This document shows, one piece after another, positions 22,676 to 33,660 of a stretch of 64,000 nucleotides of DNA. This DNA is from Mytilus californianus (lineage: Eukaryota; Mollusca; Bivalvia; Mytilida; Mytilidae). The DNA lies in assembly GCF_021869535.1 (NCBI RefSeq), contig NW_026262734.1:97097285-97161284 (forward strand). Reading direction: 5' to 3'. A program made the translations under genes and the position numbers. The number at the start of each line of letters is the position of its first letter. Positions within the stretch are counted from its first letter, which is position 1. The notes under the pieces were generated by a model. It was not told where the DNA came from, made no database searches, and saw nothing but the letters and a program-made list of their open reading frames with translations.

Positions 22676-22725
22676 ATAAGAAGATGCATATTTGCCAATG
22701 AGACAACTCTCCACCAGAGACGTAG
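22676..22725 (+). repeat. Dispersed repeat family R1, head fragment
   Basis: AAGAAGATGCATATTTGCCA then ATGAGACAACTCTCCACC is the R1 head only. A partial copy of the 5319/7903 inverted-pair sequence follows at about 22745. Confidence 0.55.
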
Positions 22726-23294
22726 AAGTCATCAGGTTCTTGCTAGAGTTGCGAATTTTTTGTTTGTAGACATTTCCTCTATTTCGTCATTGATTTACAC
22801 GTATTATTACATAACCATAAAAATAAACAACATTACGTAACTAGGCTGGAATGGTCATCAAGGTGGCACACAGAAGGAACTTAAATCACTTGTCAGCGAT
22901 CTATATCAGAAATAGTGTACATAAAATTCATAACTATGAGTCCAGAATAATTATATATGCTTTGCATAAAACAAATAAATGTACAATACAGTTGAGCACG
23001 TGCACAAAATTAAAAGATAGTAAATCGTGTAGAATTGGTTCAGGGTCAAGAACCTGTGGGGTTGCCAGATTTGTAATGTATCATTTCAAACCAATTTCTG
23101 CCTAAAATAGATATCTAATTACAGCAGAAACTGTATTTCAGTTTGCAGTAAATCTTCACAAACCTTTAAAATCTGAGAGTTGTTTCAGAAACGAGAACGA
23201 TTGCTTTCGCGTTTTAATGTTTTACCATATTACGTGGTTTTATCTTTGGTCGTTTCTTTATTCTGTGGTACTTTTAATTAACTTGTTAAGAAAG

Positions 23295-23425
23295 AAATTG
23301 AAGACACCAAGAGGACATTCAATACTCATAAGGCGAATAAAAAACGACGAAAAACACAAAACACTTCATAGAAAACTAAAGACCGCATCAAAAACCGGGG
23401 TTGATCTCAGGAGATCCGGAACAGT
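23295..23425 (-). repeat. Dispersed repeat family R3, reverse partial copy
   Basis: 'aaattgaagacaccaagagg', 'aaactaaagaccgcatcaaa' and GGGGTTGATCTCAGGAGATC are the reverse of R3. It is short and has lost its outer parts. Confidence 0.55.
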
Positions 23426-23459
23426 CACTTTTAACTGGATAGTTTGAAATTAATTAAGA

Positions 23460-24600
23460 AAGGAACATTTTACCCAATCATCAAAACCACCATTCAAGAT
23501 TGCGTTTTACTAATCTGTATCTTGAAATTGACACTTAAAGATATGAAACGACAATGTTATTATACAAACACCTTTACGAGATATATTGAGTATATTTAAA
23601 AAAATGAAACATTGTTTTAATATTGCTGGCGCAAACTTTGATAAGGAAAATTTTGATTTTTCAATTAAAATGTTTTAAAAAATTTAATTGACAATAAAAC
23701 ATTTACAAACACAAAAACTTCCATATTTTTATATTTCATTTTCAAAGGAGCATCTCGCCAAAAAGAAAATGTTTCCCTAAATAAGAATTACTTCAATAAG
23801 GAATACCTTTCTTGTGTTAAACAACTAAGTTTGATCCAAATGGTATACTTGAAAATTCATGAATAATGCCACACACGTCTCAAATGATAACTAGTCATGA
23901 AGCGAATGATTTACCAAAAACAATTACCGAAAAGCTGCGTCCTATGAAAACTTCAGAACTTGAACAATTTTCAAGAGTACTTATTTTTGAAAATAAAAAA
24001 GAAAAATATCAATCTTGAAAAACAATGGTTCCATTTTCTATAGTTTGTGTCATTTTAGGTAAAACAAATATTCAGGTAAAACAATTTCAAGTTAGCACTA
24101 TCCAGTTATCATTGAATCGAGGGATTTTTTACTCATTTCATGATTAGTTAATTATATATTGCGCGCTGTCTCAAATCCTTTAAAAGAGCACCTAACACTT
24201 TCTATCGATACTGATATATACATGAAATGTAAATATATCGGAAAAACTGAGGCTATAGTGACCAGAGTACGAACATAATTACAAAAACCCTACGAAAAAA
24301 AGTCGGAAGTAATTGTATTAGTTATGATTCGTTGTGATATTGGTCAATAAATCCTAATTTGAAATGTAGCTAGAAATAAGGGTTATTTTAGGGAACCTAC
24401 TTATTTTTTAAAAATTGCATTTATTATTCTCTTATGAATTTAAACTTATGTATTGAGCATCAACAGGTTTTATTTTAAATTTGAATTAAACTGTTTACAC
24501 TTGTGCAGCACTTGTAAGTATCCCGGATGTTGAAGTGGTTAGTCTACCTCCTTTTAGTTTCCTATGTAGGGATTGTATAGCTTTTTGTCGTTGTAACTTT
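23460..24600. other. No supported gene
   Basis: AT-rich DNA with no conserved peptide, tandem array or clear inverted repeat that I can see. Confidence 0.45.
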
Positions 24601-25023
24601 TCAACTTATGCAAATTAATTGTCCACGTAATCTCTCAGCGCTTTCTTTTCTTTCTATGAAGGCTGATTTCAATTTTTCATCAATTAATGTGAATAAGATA
24701 TAAGAGTATACCTCGTTGTTTGACATCAGACGAGTACCTATATCTTTGAATGTAAATGTATGTAGTACATGCTGGTTATTGTTACAGTTTTGCCTGGGAA
24801 CTGACAGTGAAAACGTCGATTCTGTATACGTTTTACGAACTTTTACATTGCATTTAAATGGACAGTTACATATTTGCTTAACTATGGTACATTTTAAGGA
24901 ATTAATCCAACTCAAACATACCGAAAAAATAAGAAACAAACAAACAATTCCCGATATACAGTGAAAAGGAAATTGGAATTTTGGAAATACTCGTGTTATC
25001 AAGACTCCTTGAAATCGCAACAT
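24601..25023 (-). CDS. Orphan 140-residue reading frame, possibly secreted
   Basis: This is the longest uninterrupted frame in the window, and I do not recognise it. An in-frame stop lies one codon upstream of the ATG (TGA at 25029-25027 on the minus strand), so the frame is complete as a single exon. Residues about 20-45 are strongly hydrophobic (core CISGIVCLFLIFSVCLSWI), as in a signal anchor or late signal peptide. A Cys-rich stretch, CTIVKQICNCPFKCNVK, follows, and the C-terminal end is charged (ERKESAERLRGQ). The ATG context is weak, with T at -3. At this base composition a frame of this length can arise by chance somewhere in 64 kb, so the call rests only on length plus the secreted-like layout. 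Alternatives are a chance frame or the remains of one exon of a larger gene. Confidence 0.22.
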   Translation of the reverse strand: MLRFQGVLITRVFPKFQFPFHCISGIVCLFLIFSVCLSWINSLKCTIVKQICNCPFKCNVKVRKTYTESTFSLSVPRQNCNNNQHVLHTFTFKDIGTRLMSNNEVYSYILFTLIDEKLKSAFIERKESAERLRGQLICIS

Positions 25024-25392
25024 GTATCACTGTGAGAGGGATTTTATAATTTTCCATTGCAGAGGTCATCAGACAATGAATAGATAAGATCTTTGTCTGT
25101 AAATTGGGAAATATTCAATGGTATGAAAGACCTATGTCATACCTCTAGAAATTTTTACGGAGTAAAACATATTTAACTAGCAGAATTTAAGTCAATTCAA
25201 GTCTTAATTTTTAAGTTACTCAGCAAAATAATATATGGTAAATAAGATGATTGGCCTAAAACAAGACACATGAAATATTTTAAACCAATCTTGTAAAAAA
25301 GTACTTAGTATTTTTCAATAAATATTATTTCTATTTTTTCCCTTTGAAATTATAAAATGAGTTTTTTGTTCATACGAACCCGGCAAAGAGTA

Positions 25393-25436
25393 AAACAAGA
25401 GGTACTGATTTGGGAACAAGATTTCTGTAACTGATG
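25393..25436 (+). other. Decayed copy of the repeated mini-exon segment (last copy)
   Basis: 'aacaagaggtactgatttgg' then 'aacaagatttctgtaactga' and GGTGAGT align with the copy at 13621-13665, with the donor in the same place. It is not open in the family phase. Confidence 0.35.
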
Positions 25437-25439
25437 GTG

Positions 25440-26880
25440 AGTTGATATTAAACGATTTGCCATCTGGAAATTTAAATTACAATGAATATAATGGAAACAT
25501 TACCATGACTTAAATGTTGACGAATTCTGGTTATAAAATTATTTTTTTTTTAAAGAATTTAGATTATTTATTTGGAATTTTATAATCGTTGTAATATTTC
25601 TATGGCGTTTTCTGTTTCCTTAAATATCATGTTATATTGACTTCTTTTAGTATTCCGTATTCATAATTGCAATAAAATGTTGGTTGATCAATGCATAAAA
25701 AAATGTCTAGATATTTTTTTAATGCTCAAGATCAGGTGATCAAAGTAATATAATCATTAAATATGCCAAAAAATATATAATCATACGTTACAAATTTAGT
25801 ATCAACAAATATAAAATATTACAAAAACAGACTGCGAATGCCTTTTGGAATTCGAAATAATCCTAACCTCCAGTGGCAAGTTTATCATGTAATTCACTCT
25901 TTAATTATTTAAATATATAATCTTTTTACTGATGAAGTAAATGCATTCAATATAATTGTAAGATAAATGCTTCAAATCTATTTTTTAATCGTTTCGCTTC
26001 TACTACTCACTGTAACATGTCGATGATTTGTTGCCAATTTAAACATTTGAAAGCCAAATTCTAGATAACACATTATGAGAAAAAAGTAGTATTACATTTT
26101 CCCAGCTTTATGTTGGCCTTTCGTGTACCCAAGGCAGGTGAAGGAAGTCAACTTAGGAGCACTGTGAGTGGATGTAAGGGTACAATCCATTTTTTTAATT
26201 TATTTACGAATAACTGCAGTGTGTATATTTTGAAACACATTGAAATATTTTCTTGAGAATTATTCGAAAATACTTCTAAATGTTCATAAATTTGATGTAA
26301 AATGACGGTGGGCATGCATACCATGAACAAGCTCCATTGGAAGATGGTCATGATACCATTTGACTTCAATTTGTAAAACAGAATAATAAAGTACTTATAT
26401 CACACATAACTGTTTTGTCCAGGTTTTTATTATAAAAAGTGGTTTTAGAAAACGTTAGTATTGTCTCCTACGGAAGAATAAATACTACCGCTTTCCCTTA
26501 TTCGTAACACATGCCAAGTGTCATCGGTAAAATAGATGTTACTTTTACCGTTATAATTATGGTGTAAAAGCCGCAATCGTATAAAGGTTCGGTTCAACAC
26601 TCACAAAACAAAACAAAATCGAATATCAAATTATGTTCAAACCTGACATAAGAATAAAAGTCCTTATGATTTCACAGAGATTTTAGTCCATTTTTTTTCT
26701 TCGCGTTGTTCCAGTTTTGTCGTTCTATAATTTTGTATTGCTTTACAATTACACCGCTTTGATTTCATAGTTAAATTGTATTATATTGGTTTTTGATTTT
26801 GAAATGTCGAAAGTATAGCGTTATATTCCATGTGTAAATAAAACCACACCAATATAAAAAAACAATCAAATAAAACAATA
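25440..26880. other. No supported gene
   Basis: Only short frames are present (for example 73 codons at 26148-26369, minus), without family marks. The sequence is AT-rich with no repeat structure noted. Confidence 0.4.
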
Positions 26881-26885
26881 GTCAT

Positions 26886-27464
26886 TAAAGGAGAAGGTCC
26901 GGTAAGGGCGAATTTGGCCTAAAATTTGAAGAACATCTGATAAAAGATTTTTGACATTTTTTAAACACTTGAGGGTCTTCTTCAGTCGTTTATGTAAAAT
27001 TTTTGAACTGATTTGGTCAACGAAGACGCTAAAATTCAAGCTTAAATAAGAAAAATCTATCAAGAATGCCACAAAACGTGACTTTTCAGGTTGTTTTTGT
27101 CTAAAGTGGAAGTGGCCGCATTCGTGTTCAGTCTAAACCTTTATATAAATTATGTATCGTCATCAAATAAAACATAAAATTATATTTAAATATTAAGACT
27201 GAACACAAGTGCGGCCATTGCCATTTAAGACAAAAAACGTTTAGAATTAGCACAGATGCTAAAATTGTGAAGATTTCAGTAATTTTGCATGAATAAATGA
27301 TGTTAGTACCTGATACGTGTGCATTGTATCGTCAAAAACAGCCCATATTTATGTAAAAATGTATTCTACTTTCCAATAAATAGCTATAAGTTTACATGTT
27401 TAACAGAATTTTAAAATACTATATTTTGGGGTCAAAAAAGGGTCATACCGGACCTACTCCTTTA
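26886..27464. mobile_element. TIR element of ~580 bp with nested inverted repeat
   Basis: The ends are TAAAGGAGAAGGTCCGGTA (26886-26904) and its near-perfect reverse complement TACCGGACCTACTCCTTTA (27446-27464). Inside, 27090-27136 and 27194-27240 form a second inverted pair around 'agtggccgcattcgtgttca'. There is no transposase, so this is a MITE-like non-autonomous element. The 68-codon minus-strand frame is a by-product. Confidence 0.8.
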
Positions 27465-27694
27465 TAATACATATTGGATATAAAAGCTCATTGTCATTGA
27501 GACAGCTATATAATTCGTAGTCGAGTGGATCATTCACGGACCGAAGAAAATTGTGATTATTGAACAAAACTCTCACAAGTGAGAACCCCGAATGTGTTGT
27601 ACATTTTGAGAGGCAGAAAGTTTGTAAGTAAAAAGTAAAAAAAGGTGAAGATAAGCTGATTTTGATTGACAATTGATTCTTGAAAAATAATCTA

Positions 27695-28195
27695 CAGTTA
27701 GAACAAAAAACTGACGTCAGAGAAATGGTTTACTGTTAGAACAAAAGACTGACATCAGAGAAATGGTTTACTGTTAGAACAAAAGACTGACATCAGAGAA
27801 ATGGTCTACTGTCAGAACAAAAGACTGACGTCAGAGAAATGGTTTACTGTTAGAACAAAGACTGACGTCAGAGAAATGGTTTGCAGTAACTGTTAGAACA
27901 ATAGACTGACGTCAGAGAAATGGTTGACTGTTAGAACAAAAAAACTGACGTCAGAGAAATGGTTTACTGTTAGAACGATAGACTGACGTCAGAGAAATGG
28001 TTTACTGTTAGAACAAAAAACTGACGTCAGAGAAATGGTTAACTGTTAGAACAAAAAACTGACGTCAGAGAAATGGTTAACTGTTAGAACAAAAAAACTG
28101 ACGTCAGAGAAATGGTTGACTGTTAGAACAAAAAACTGACGTCAGAGAAATGGTTAACTGTTAGAACAAAAGTCTGACGTCAGAGAAATGGTTTA
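27695..28195 (+). repeat. ~38-bp tandem array with a TGACGTCA core in most units
   Basis: Thirteen units run in series, each with 'ctgttagaacaaaa', a variable 2-4 bases, CTGACGTCAG and AGAAATGGTT. Eleven units carry the exact 8-mer TGACGTCA, a full CREB/ATF half-site palindrome; the second and third units have TGACATCA. Spacing is 36-44 bp because of small indels near the poly-A. It lies in non-coding DNA beside the TIR element at 26886-27464. The sequence shows many potential CREB/ATF sites; whether any are bound is unknown. Confidence 0.9.
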
Positions 28196-28849
28196 ACTTT
28201 ATAGATTTGTGGTTCGCAATTGGTTTTTATTTGCTTTAAAACTGAGAAGACCCTCAGAAAAAAAAAACTTCACAGGTTGATAAAGGTCAAAATCAAAACA
28301 AGACGATTGTTGGAGACAAAATAAATATCATGTTTTTCTTCCTATTAATTTGATTGCTTTATTACATCAGATACACCTTTTTATATATTGCATTCATCAA
28401 TTCTAATATAATTATGACTTTTGACAGAAAACATTATTTTAATAAAAAAAAACCAGACATTTTAGAGATATTTCTTACGTTTCTGTTACATTATCAAAAG
28501 TTTGAATAGGAATGATCGTGGGGGTTAAATTATTCTAAACAACAAGTGTATTTTTGGAAAAGTTACTCAATGCCTTGTATGTTACCAGATATTTGTGGTT
28601 CATATCTTACACACATGCAGTGTATGTCAATGTTATTTTTGATAGTTTTACTGATGGAGATTAAAAAAGGGAGAGTTGAAATCGAAAGAAAACTAGTACA
28701 ACCGTGTAATACAATAATATGCTTGTACCGAATCTATGAATCACATCAGTAGAAGAGAGACGGAAGTAGGCTGGTCCTCTGCCTTGCAACATACGGGTAT
28801 CTCAGCCAAACAGATAAAGGACAGGGAACCAGTCTAAGGCGGAAGATTA

Positions 28850-29045
28850 CAACGGAATAGACAAACCCATAAGTCGAAAAAGAATTGACAATGTCATACA
28901 AAAAGAAGAAAAACGACCACAAGACAAACAACAGTACACAAAACACAACATAGAAAACTAAAGACTGAACAACACGAACCCGACCTAAAATTGGAGATGA
29001 GCTCAGATGCTTCAGAAGGGTAGAAAGAAACGCTCGACATGTGGC
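28850..29045 (-). repeat. Dispersed repeat family R3, reverse copy
   Basis: 'cccataagtcgaaaaagaat', 'acgaccacaagacaaacaac', 'aaaactaaagactgaacaac' and GATGAGCTCAGATGCTTCAG are the reverse of R3. The copy abuts an R1 copy downstream. Confidence 0.6.
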
Positions 29046-29221
29046 ACCTGTCTTTTGTCAAGTTTAAATGTGTTTTTGTTATTTTGATATTTCGGTGTTA
29101 ACGGCAGATCTATGATTGTTTGTGTGTAATTAATGCACAGCAGGTTTATAAGACTCGACATTATTGCATAGCCGTCTGTTGAAAATACAAGTAGTGTTAC
29201 AAATATGGTAGTCAGGAATCT

Positions 29222-29492
29222 GATGTTCAGTAGTTGTCGTTTGTTGATGTGGTTCATAAGTGTTTCTCGTTTCTCGTTTTTTTATATAGATTAGACCGTT
29301 GGTTTTCCTGTTTGAATGGTTTTACACTAGTAATTTTTTGGGGCCCTTTATAGCTTGCTGTTCGGTGTCGGTGTGAGCCAAGGCTCCGTGTTGAAGGCCG
29401 TACTTTGACCTATAATGGTTTAATTTTATAAATTGTGACTTGGTTGGAGAGTTGTCTCATTGGCACTCATACCTCATCTTCTTATATCTAGT
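29222..29492 (-). repeat. Dispersed repeat family R1, reverse copy
   Basis: The sequence is very close to the reverse complement of 56876-57110, including 'ggccctttatagcttgctgt', 'gtgtgagccaaggctccgtg' and 'gttgtctcattggcactcat'. The pair 29.2/56.9 kb is the closest R1 match in the window, which suggests recent activity of that subfamily. Confidence 0.7.
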
Positions 29493-29623
29493 TAACCTCC
29501 GATTACCTTCACTAGCCGAACGCCGCTTTCAATTTAAATTTATATAATTTCATACCTATTTCATGGCCTCAATGCCAATGACAAATATAAAGAACTGGTA
29601 GGTATTTCTATATTCACTCTGTG

Positions 29624-29675
29624 CCAGTCGTGATATTAATAATGTTACATTGGAATTGATCAATATCACGACTGG
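29624..29675. repeat. Perfect 14-bp inverted repeat
   Basis: CCAGTCGTGATATT (29624) and AATATCACGACTGG (29662) pair exactly with a 24-base loop. The structure is small and of unknown origin. Confidence 0.5.
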
Positions 29676-30281
29676 TACACCTGCTTACATAGTCATGAGC
29701 ATCTTGATCGACTAAAAACGACACTACGGTCCCGATCGGAAATTGGTTGACCACTCAGATGTGTCTGTGTCTCAAATCACTAGTGTTAATCATATAGATA
29801 CGAAAAAAAATCGTCTGCTCTATAATTTTACCGATTATATAATATTTCCAATTGTGACATTTTGACTGACTGTTAATTCCATGCAATGGCGAGTGTTGTA
29901 TGCATCTCATGAAACGCTTTCGACACACCCGGTCTCGTTTCTTTCGGAGTTCGTTCGATTCCGTCGGTTTTTGTATTTTCTTACCGAAACGTTAATGTAT
30001 GTACAATATATTTTTTTATCCTGCAATCAGCTAACTATTGTAAAAATAACAGGTACACAAATAAATTTTTGCTTTATTTCTACAAATAAAAACTCCTGTT
30101 ACCCCGCTTCCATGTTGAGCAAGCGGTAATATGGATATTTCTTTTTGCGTATCAGTTCATTTTGGGGTCCTCTTCTCGGTCCGCGTTTAAACTATGTCGA
30201 TTTCTTTGAAAAAATTAGAGACAATGATTTAGATTTTAACAACTAAAGTTTCAAGTGCTGGGTGTAAATTTCAGGATAAAA

Positions 30282-30428
30282 ACAATATATGTACATTGTC
30301 GGAAAATATAAAATGTATTTGTACTCGCTACGAAACAGGAGAAAAGCTTCGGCGAGCCTCGCTTTTCGTCCTGTTTCTAAAGCTCATACAAATACATTTT
30401 ATATTTTCCGACAATGTACATATATTGT
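30282..30428. mobile_element. Foldback element with a perfect 42-bp stem
   Basis: 30282-30323 (starting ACAATATATGTACATTGTCG) and 30387-30428 are exact reverse complements over 42 bases. The centre adds an imperfect inner stem (CGAAACAGGA / TCCTGTTTC and GAAAAGC / GCTTTTC). The whole 147 bp can fold on itself. No coding sequence. Exact arms suggest a young insertion or active correction. Confidence 0.8.
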
Positions 30429-30662
30429 ATACGTGTTAAGCCGTTGCTCATTTGTACTTACACCAAAAACTATGCGTGAAATGGAAATTTTATGTCAAAT
30501 ACTCATGCTTTCGCCATTTTAATAACGTCGTAATGACATAAAAAGTGACCTTTCTGTACTAAAGTTTCTAGATTATTTTAACCTGTTTATTTATCAATAA
30601 AATAAACATAGATTTGAAAAGCGTAAATAAGTATACCATTTTTGTAATTTCAGGAGTCAAAT

Positions 30663-30829
30663 AATTAAGAAATGAATGCTTCTTTTTGTTATTTTATTGG
30701 GGTGTAAAAGTGTTGACCGAAGCACATTTTGTATGAAGCGCGGAAATGCTTCATTCTAAAAATGGGTGCACGATCAACACTTTTATAACCCTATCAAATT
30801 ACTAAAAGAAGCATTCATTTCTTATAATT
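30663..30829. mobile_element. Foldback element with ~55-bp arms
   Basis: AATTAAGAAATGAATGCTTC (30663 onward) pairs with GAAGCATTCATTTCTTATAA (about 30809-30828), and 'gggtgtaaaagtgttga' with 'tcaacacttttataaccc'. The stem is long with a few mismatches. It lies 235 bp after the foldback at 30282-30428 but has a different sequence. Confidence 0.75.
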
Positions 30830-31644
30830 ACATTTTTATGCTAAGACCATGAAAAAAAAAGTTATATCAAGTTTTTCTTTTACTTACCTGTGCACTATTT
30901 TGTGGAAGCACGAGTTATCACGAATGTAACATTTTATTTTGACATGAAGGTTGACTTTTAATGACGCGGTCTTGTTGTTAGCCAATCAAACTAAAGTATT
31001 CGGAAATTTGTGAAACATACATGTAATGTAACTATTGGGTCTTCTCATACCTACTTCTTTACCTATTCGGGCCACATGAGCTAACCCCAGATTTTGGTGA
31101 GATTTTGACCTGAAACCTTAGGGATGTTTTGTTTTTGTTGACTAAAGTTTGTAGTTTTCTATTGCCAGTGATGTTATCTGTCTTCCGGCCAACTTCTTGT
31201 TTTGACACGTCCCCCTCCTTTGGAGATGTTTTTAATATGTAATGTAAGCAAGATTATATTTAGGTTCTTGACCTGTGACAAAGTTTTTTTTTATTGTATT
31301 TAACCTGTTAAAACCACCTTTTTTTAACTATAATATACAGATAAGTATCAAATGATTTCTCACTGTCGTGTTAATGTTAAATGTTTTACGCAAGCGAACG
31401 TCTTTTACCTATAGGTTACTGAACTTAATTCAATAAAAAGTTATAAATATTGAATTTGTTGAATTCGACGCGTTTTCTTGGTTTTATTAGTTTAACTTTG
31501 AATCAAAAGTTTTGAATGCCGAAGAAAGAAAGATAAGATCATAACTATATTTAGTGCGATATTCATGTACATGTTTATTAAAACTATGTCAATGTTGAGA
31601 AGTTTACAAGATTTCATTTCTGAATTATTTAATTTGTAGGTCAT

Positions 31645-31835
31645 TTTTCATTTTTATTTATTTATTTTGTCCATCATTCTCTATTCTTAATATTTAAGCA
31701 CCCCATTATTGTCTCTTCTTAATTTTTTTTTGCCTATTACTCTCTTTTCTTTTTCTTTTTTTCGTTTTTTGGGCCAATTTTTCTGTAGTATTGGCCCATT
31801 ATTCTCGTTTCTGTAAATCCAATTCAGACCCTGAC
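31645..31835 (+). mobile_element. T-rich element of the 'ATTCTCTATTCTT' family, copy 1
   Basis: Blocks 'ccatcattctctattcttaa', 'agcaccccattattgtctct' and 'cctattactctcttttct' are followed by 'ctgtaaatccaattcagacc' and CTG. Related copies are at 35546-35772 and 36351-36563, and one with both ends at 61404-61720 in reverse orientation. Confidence 0.55.
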
Positions 31836-32039
31836 AGTGTGTACATCAGGAATTAAAAAGCATTGGTATTGCCCCAAAGATTACCAGATTTAGCATTTGA
31901 GTGCTTTCTGAATAAGCATTTTAAAGGCATGCTAAAAGCAAACCGTTTAGTCTTAATCATGTTGATATGAGTATTTCGGAGTCGGTGTGAATGTCAAAAC
32001 GAATTGACATAAAAATAAAATATGAAATTAATACTTATT

Positions 32040-32400
32040 TCTTTATAATTTTAGTGCATCCGAAGCCTTTTTTCTAGATTTACCGTCATAAAGAACGCAC
32101 GAATCTAAAATTTCAGGTAAAGGATGTATAAATAACTGAAAATTTCAGGTGACTTACGATCAAAAGGAACATATACAAAAAAAATGCCAAAATCAATCTT
32201 AACTCAACTTCGCCTGAAAATGTTAGACTTTTAGTTTCTTAATTATTTCTAAATTCTCTATTCTATTTAAGGGTAATTTTAAATCATTTCAGTACCGAAT
32301 CACTGGCTACTTAGGTGATGATATCCTCGGGTAATAACAGTCCACCATCAGCAGTATCGACTTAAAACGCTGTTATAGATTTGGTGCGCGAAGCGCTTTT
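32040..32400 (+). repeat. Dispersed repeat family R4, second long copy
   Basis: The copy follows the order of 15960-16280: 'ttttttctagatttaccgtc', 'caacttcgcctgaaaatgtt', 'ttaggtgatgatatcctcgg', 'cagtccaccatcagcagtat', then GCGCGAAGCGCTTTT. It is diverged and non-coding. Confidence 0.55.
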
Positions 32401-32984
32401 AAAGTTTTGCCTTCATAAATCAAAACGGCAGAATCACATGTACGCTGAATTGATTGAGTGTTGCATGCGTAGAGTCCAGTACCAAATGCGTCATGCATAT
32501 CAACATAGGACGAAAACAAATTTACAATATAATAGGTAGGTTCTGAAAATTAGGTAGCCAGGTACTGTAAAAGTTGGGAGATCTCAAAATCTCAAATACA
32601 AATATTATACCAGGGGTATAATCACTATGGCTTTATAATTCATATTATGATCAGAGAAAACAATGAAATTTTTAGATGTGTATGATTTGTTTTATAGAGA
32701 ACTAAGAAGATTCATGAATGAATCAACTGTCGCTCAAAATATATCATTCAAACATTTTTACAAAATTAAAATAAAAATAAACATGGTCATAGTTTGTGTA
32801 ATAATTTTATGAAATTCTGAGTATTTTCATGGATATTTAGAAAGTATTGAATACATGTATGAATACTTCACTGGAGCTTGGGAAGAATAAAGAATATTTA
32901 TTATATACTTAGTAGTAAATACAGATAAATTGTATGTGTAATACAATCATTGGCAAGCGTGCTGTATCAGCCACCCGTGATGAT

Positions 32985-33165
32985 ATCGATATCAGCACGG
33001 TTGCAAAGGCTTTATCACACCTTTAATCTGTATGACGTCACGTCATCGATTGCAGTCACTGTTGCAAAGGCTTTATCAAACCCCTAATCTGTATGACGTC
33101 ATGTCAAACCTATAATCTGTATGACGTCATTTCAAACCTCCTTACCTGTATGACGTCATGTCACA
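32985..33165 (+). repeat. Short irregular array with four TGACGTCA sites
   Basis: Exact TGACGTCA occurs at 33033, 33094, 33122 and 33151, each in the context 'taatctgta' or 'acctgta' then TGACGTCA. The block 'ggttgcaaaggctttatca' is duplicated before the first two. Unit length is 28-29 bp for the last three and 61 bp for the first. The flanking text is unrelated to the 27.7-kb array, so the shared 8-mer may have arisen separately. Confidence 0.75.
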
Positions 33166-33206
33166 TAAAAAACATCTACGTGAGTTGTATGTATATAATA
33201 AAGTGT

Positions 33207-33338
33207 ATATGATATGGTTTTTTCAATATCACACACCGTATCAACCCTCAACCAATATAATCCCTCGAGCAGAGCTCTTGGGATTATATTGGTGTCTCGG
33301 GTTGATACGGATGTGATATTGAAAAAGCCATATGATAT
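33207..33338. mobile_element. Foldback element with ~57-bp arms
   Basis: 33207-33263 (ATATGATATGGTTTTTTCAA onward) and 33280-33338 are inverted copies with only a few mismatches, around a short loop TCGAGCAGAGCTCTTG that itself contains GAGCTC. No coding sequence. It lies about 45 bp after the TGACGTCA cluster. Confidence 0.75.
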
Positions 33339-33554
33339 TCTCTATATATTTGGTGTAAAAAAAAAAATCTATATCGAATAATCTGATTCTTTGTGGTATA
33401 TCGCTGATTATAAACCATCAATATACTTTAATGTCTTTGAATCATTTTAAATAATTGTATAAGATATAAGACTAAAAGCTTAGTTATTCCAATTTCTTTC
33501 ATACGATAGAAAAAAACAGATGTTCTTTACGTGCGGGGGATGACAGTGTCACGC

Positions 33555-33660
33555 TTTTGGGATGTGGGATATAGGGAGTAAAAAAGTGGGAGATGTGGGA
33601 TATAGGGATTTAAAAGTGGGGATGTGGGTTAAAGGGGATAAAACAGTGGTATCTTGGAAA
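33555..33660 (+). repeat. G-rich degenerate tandem repeat
   Basis: Three imperfect units contain 'gggatgtgggatataggga' and AAAAAGTGGG. The 63-codon frame here is low complexity and not a gene. Confidence 0.45.

Noticed and set aside
27695-28195. Possible CRISPR array
   Set aside because: The whole ~38-bp unit repeats with no unique spacers, in a eukaryotic setting without cas genes; it is a minisatellite.
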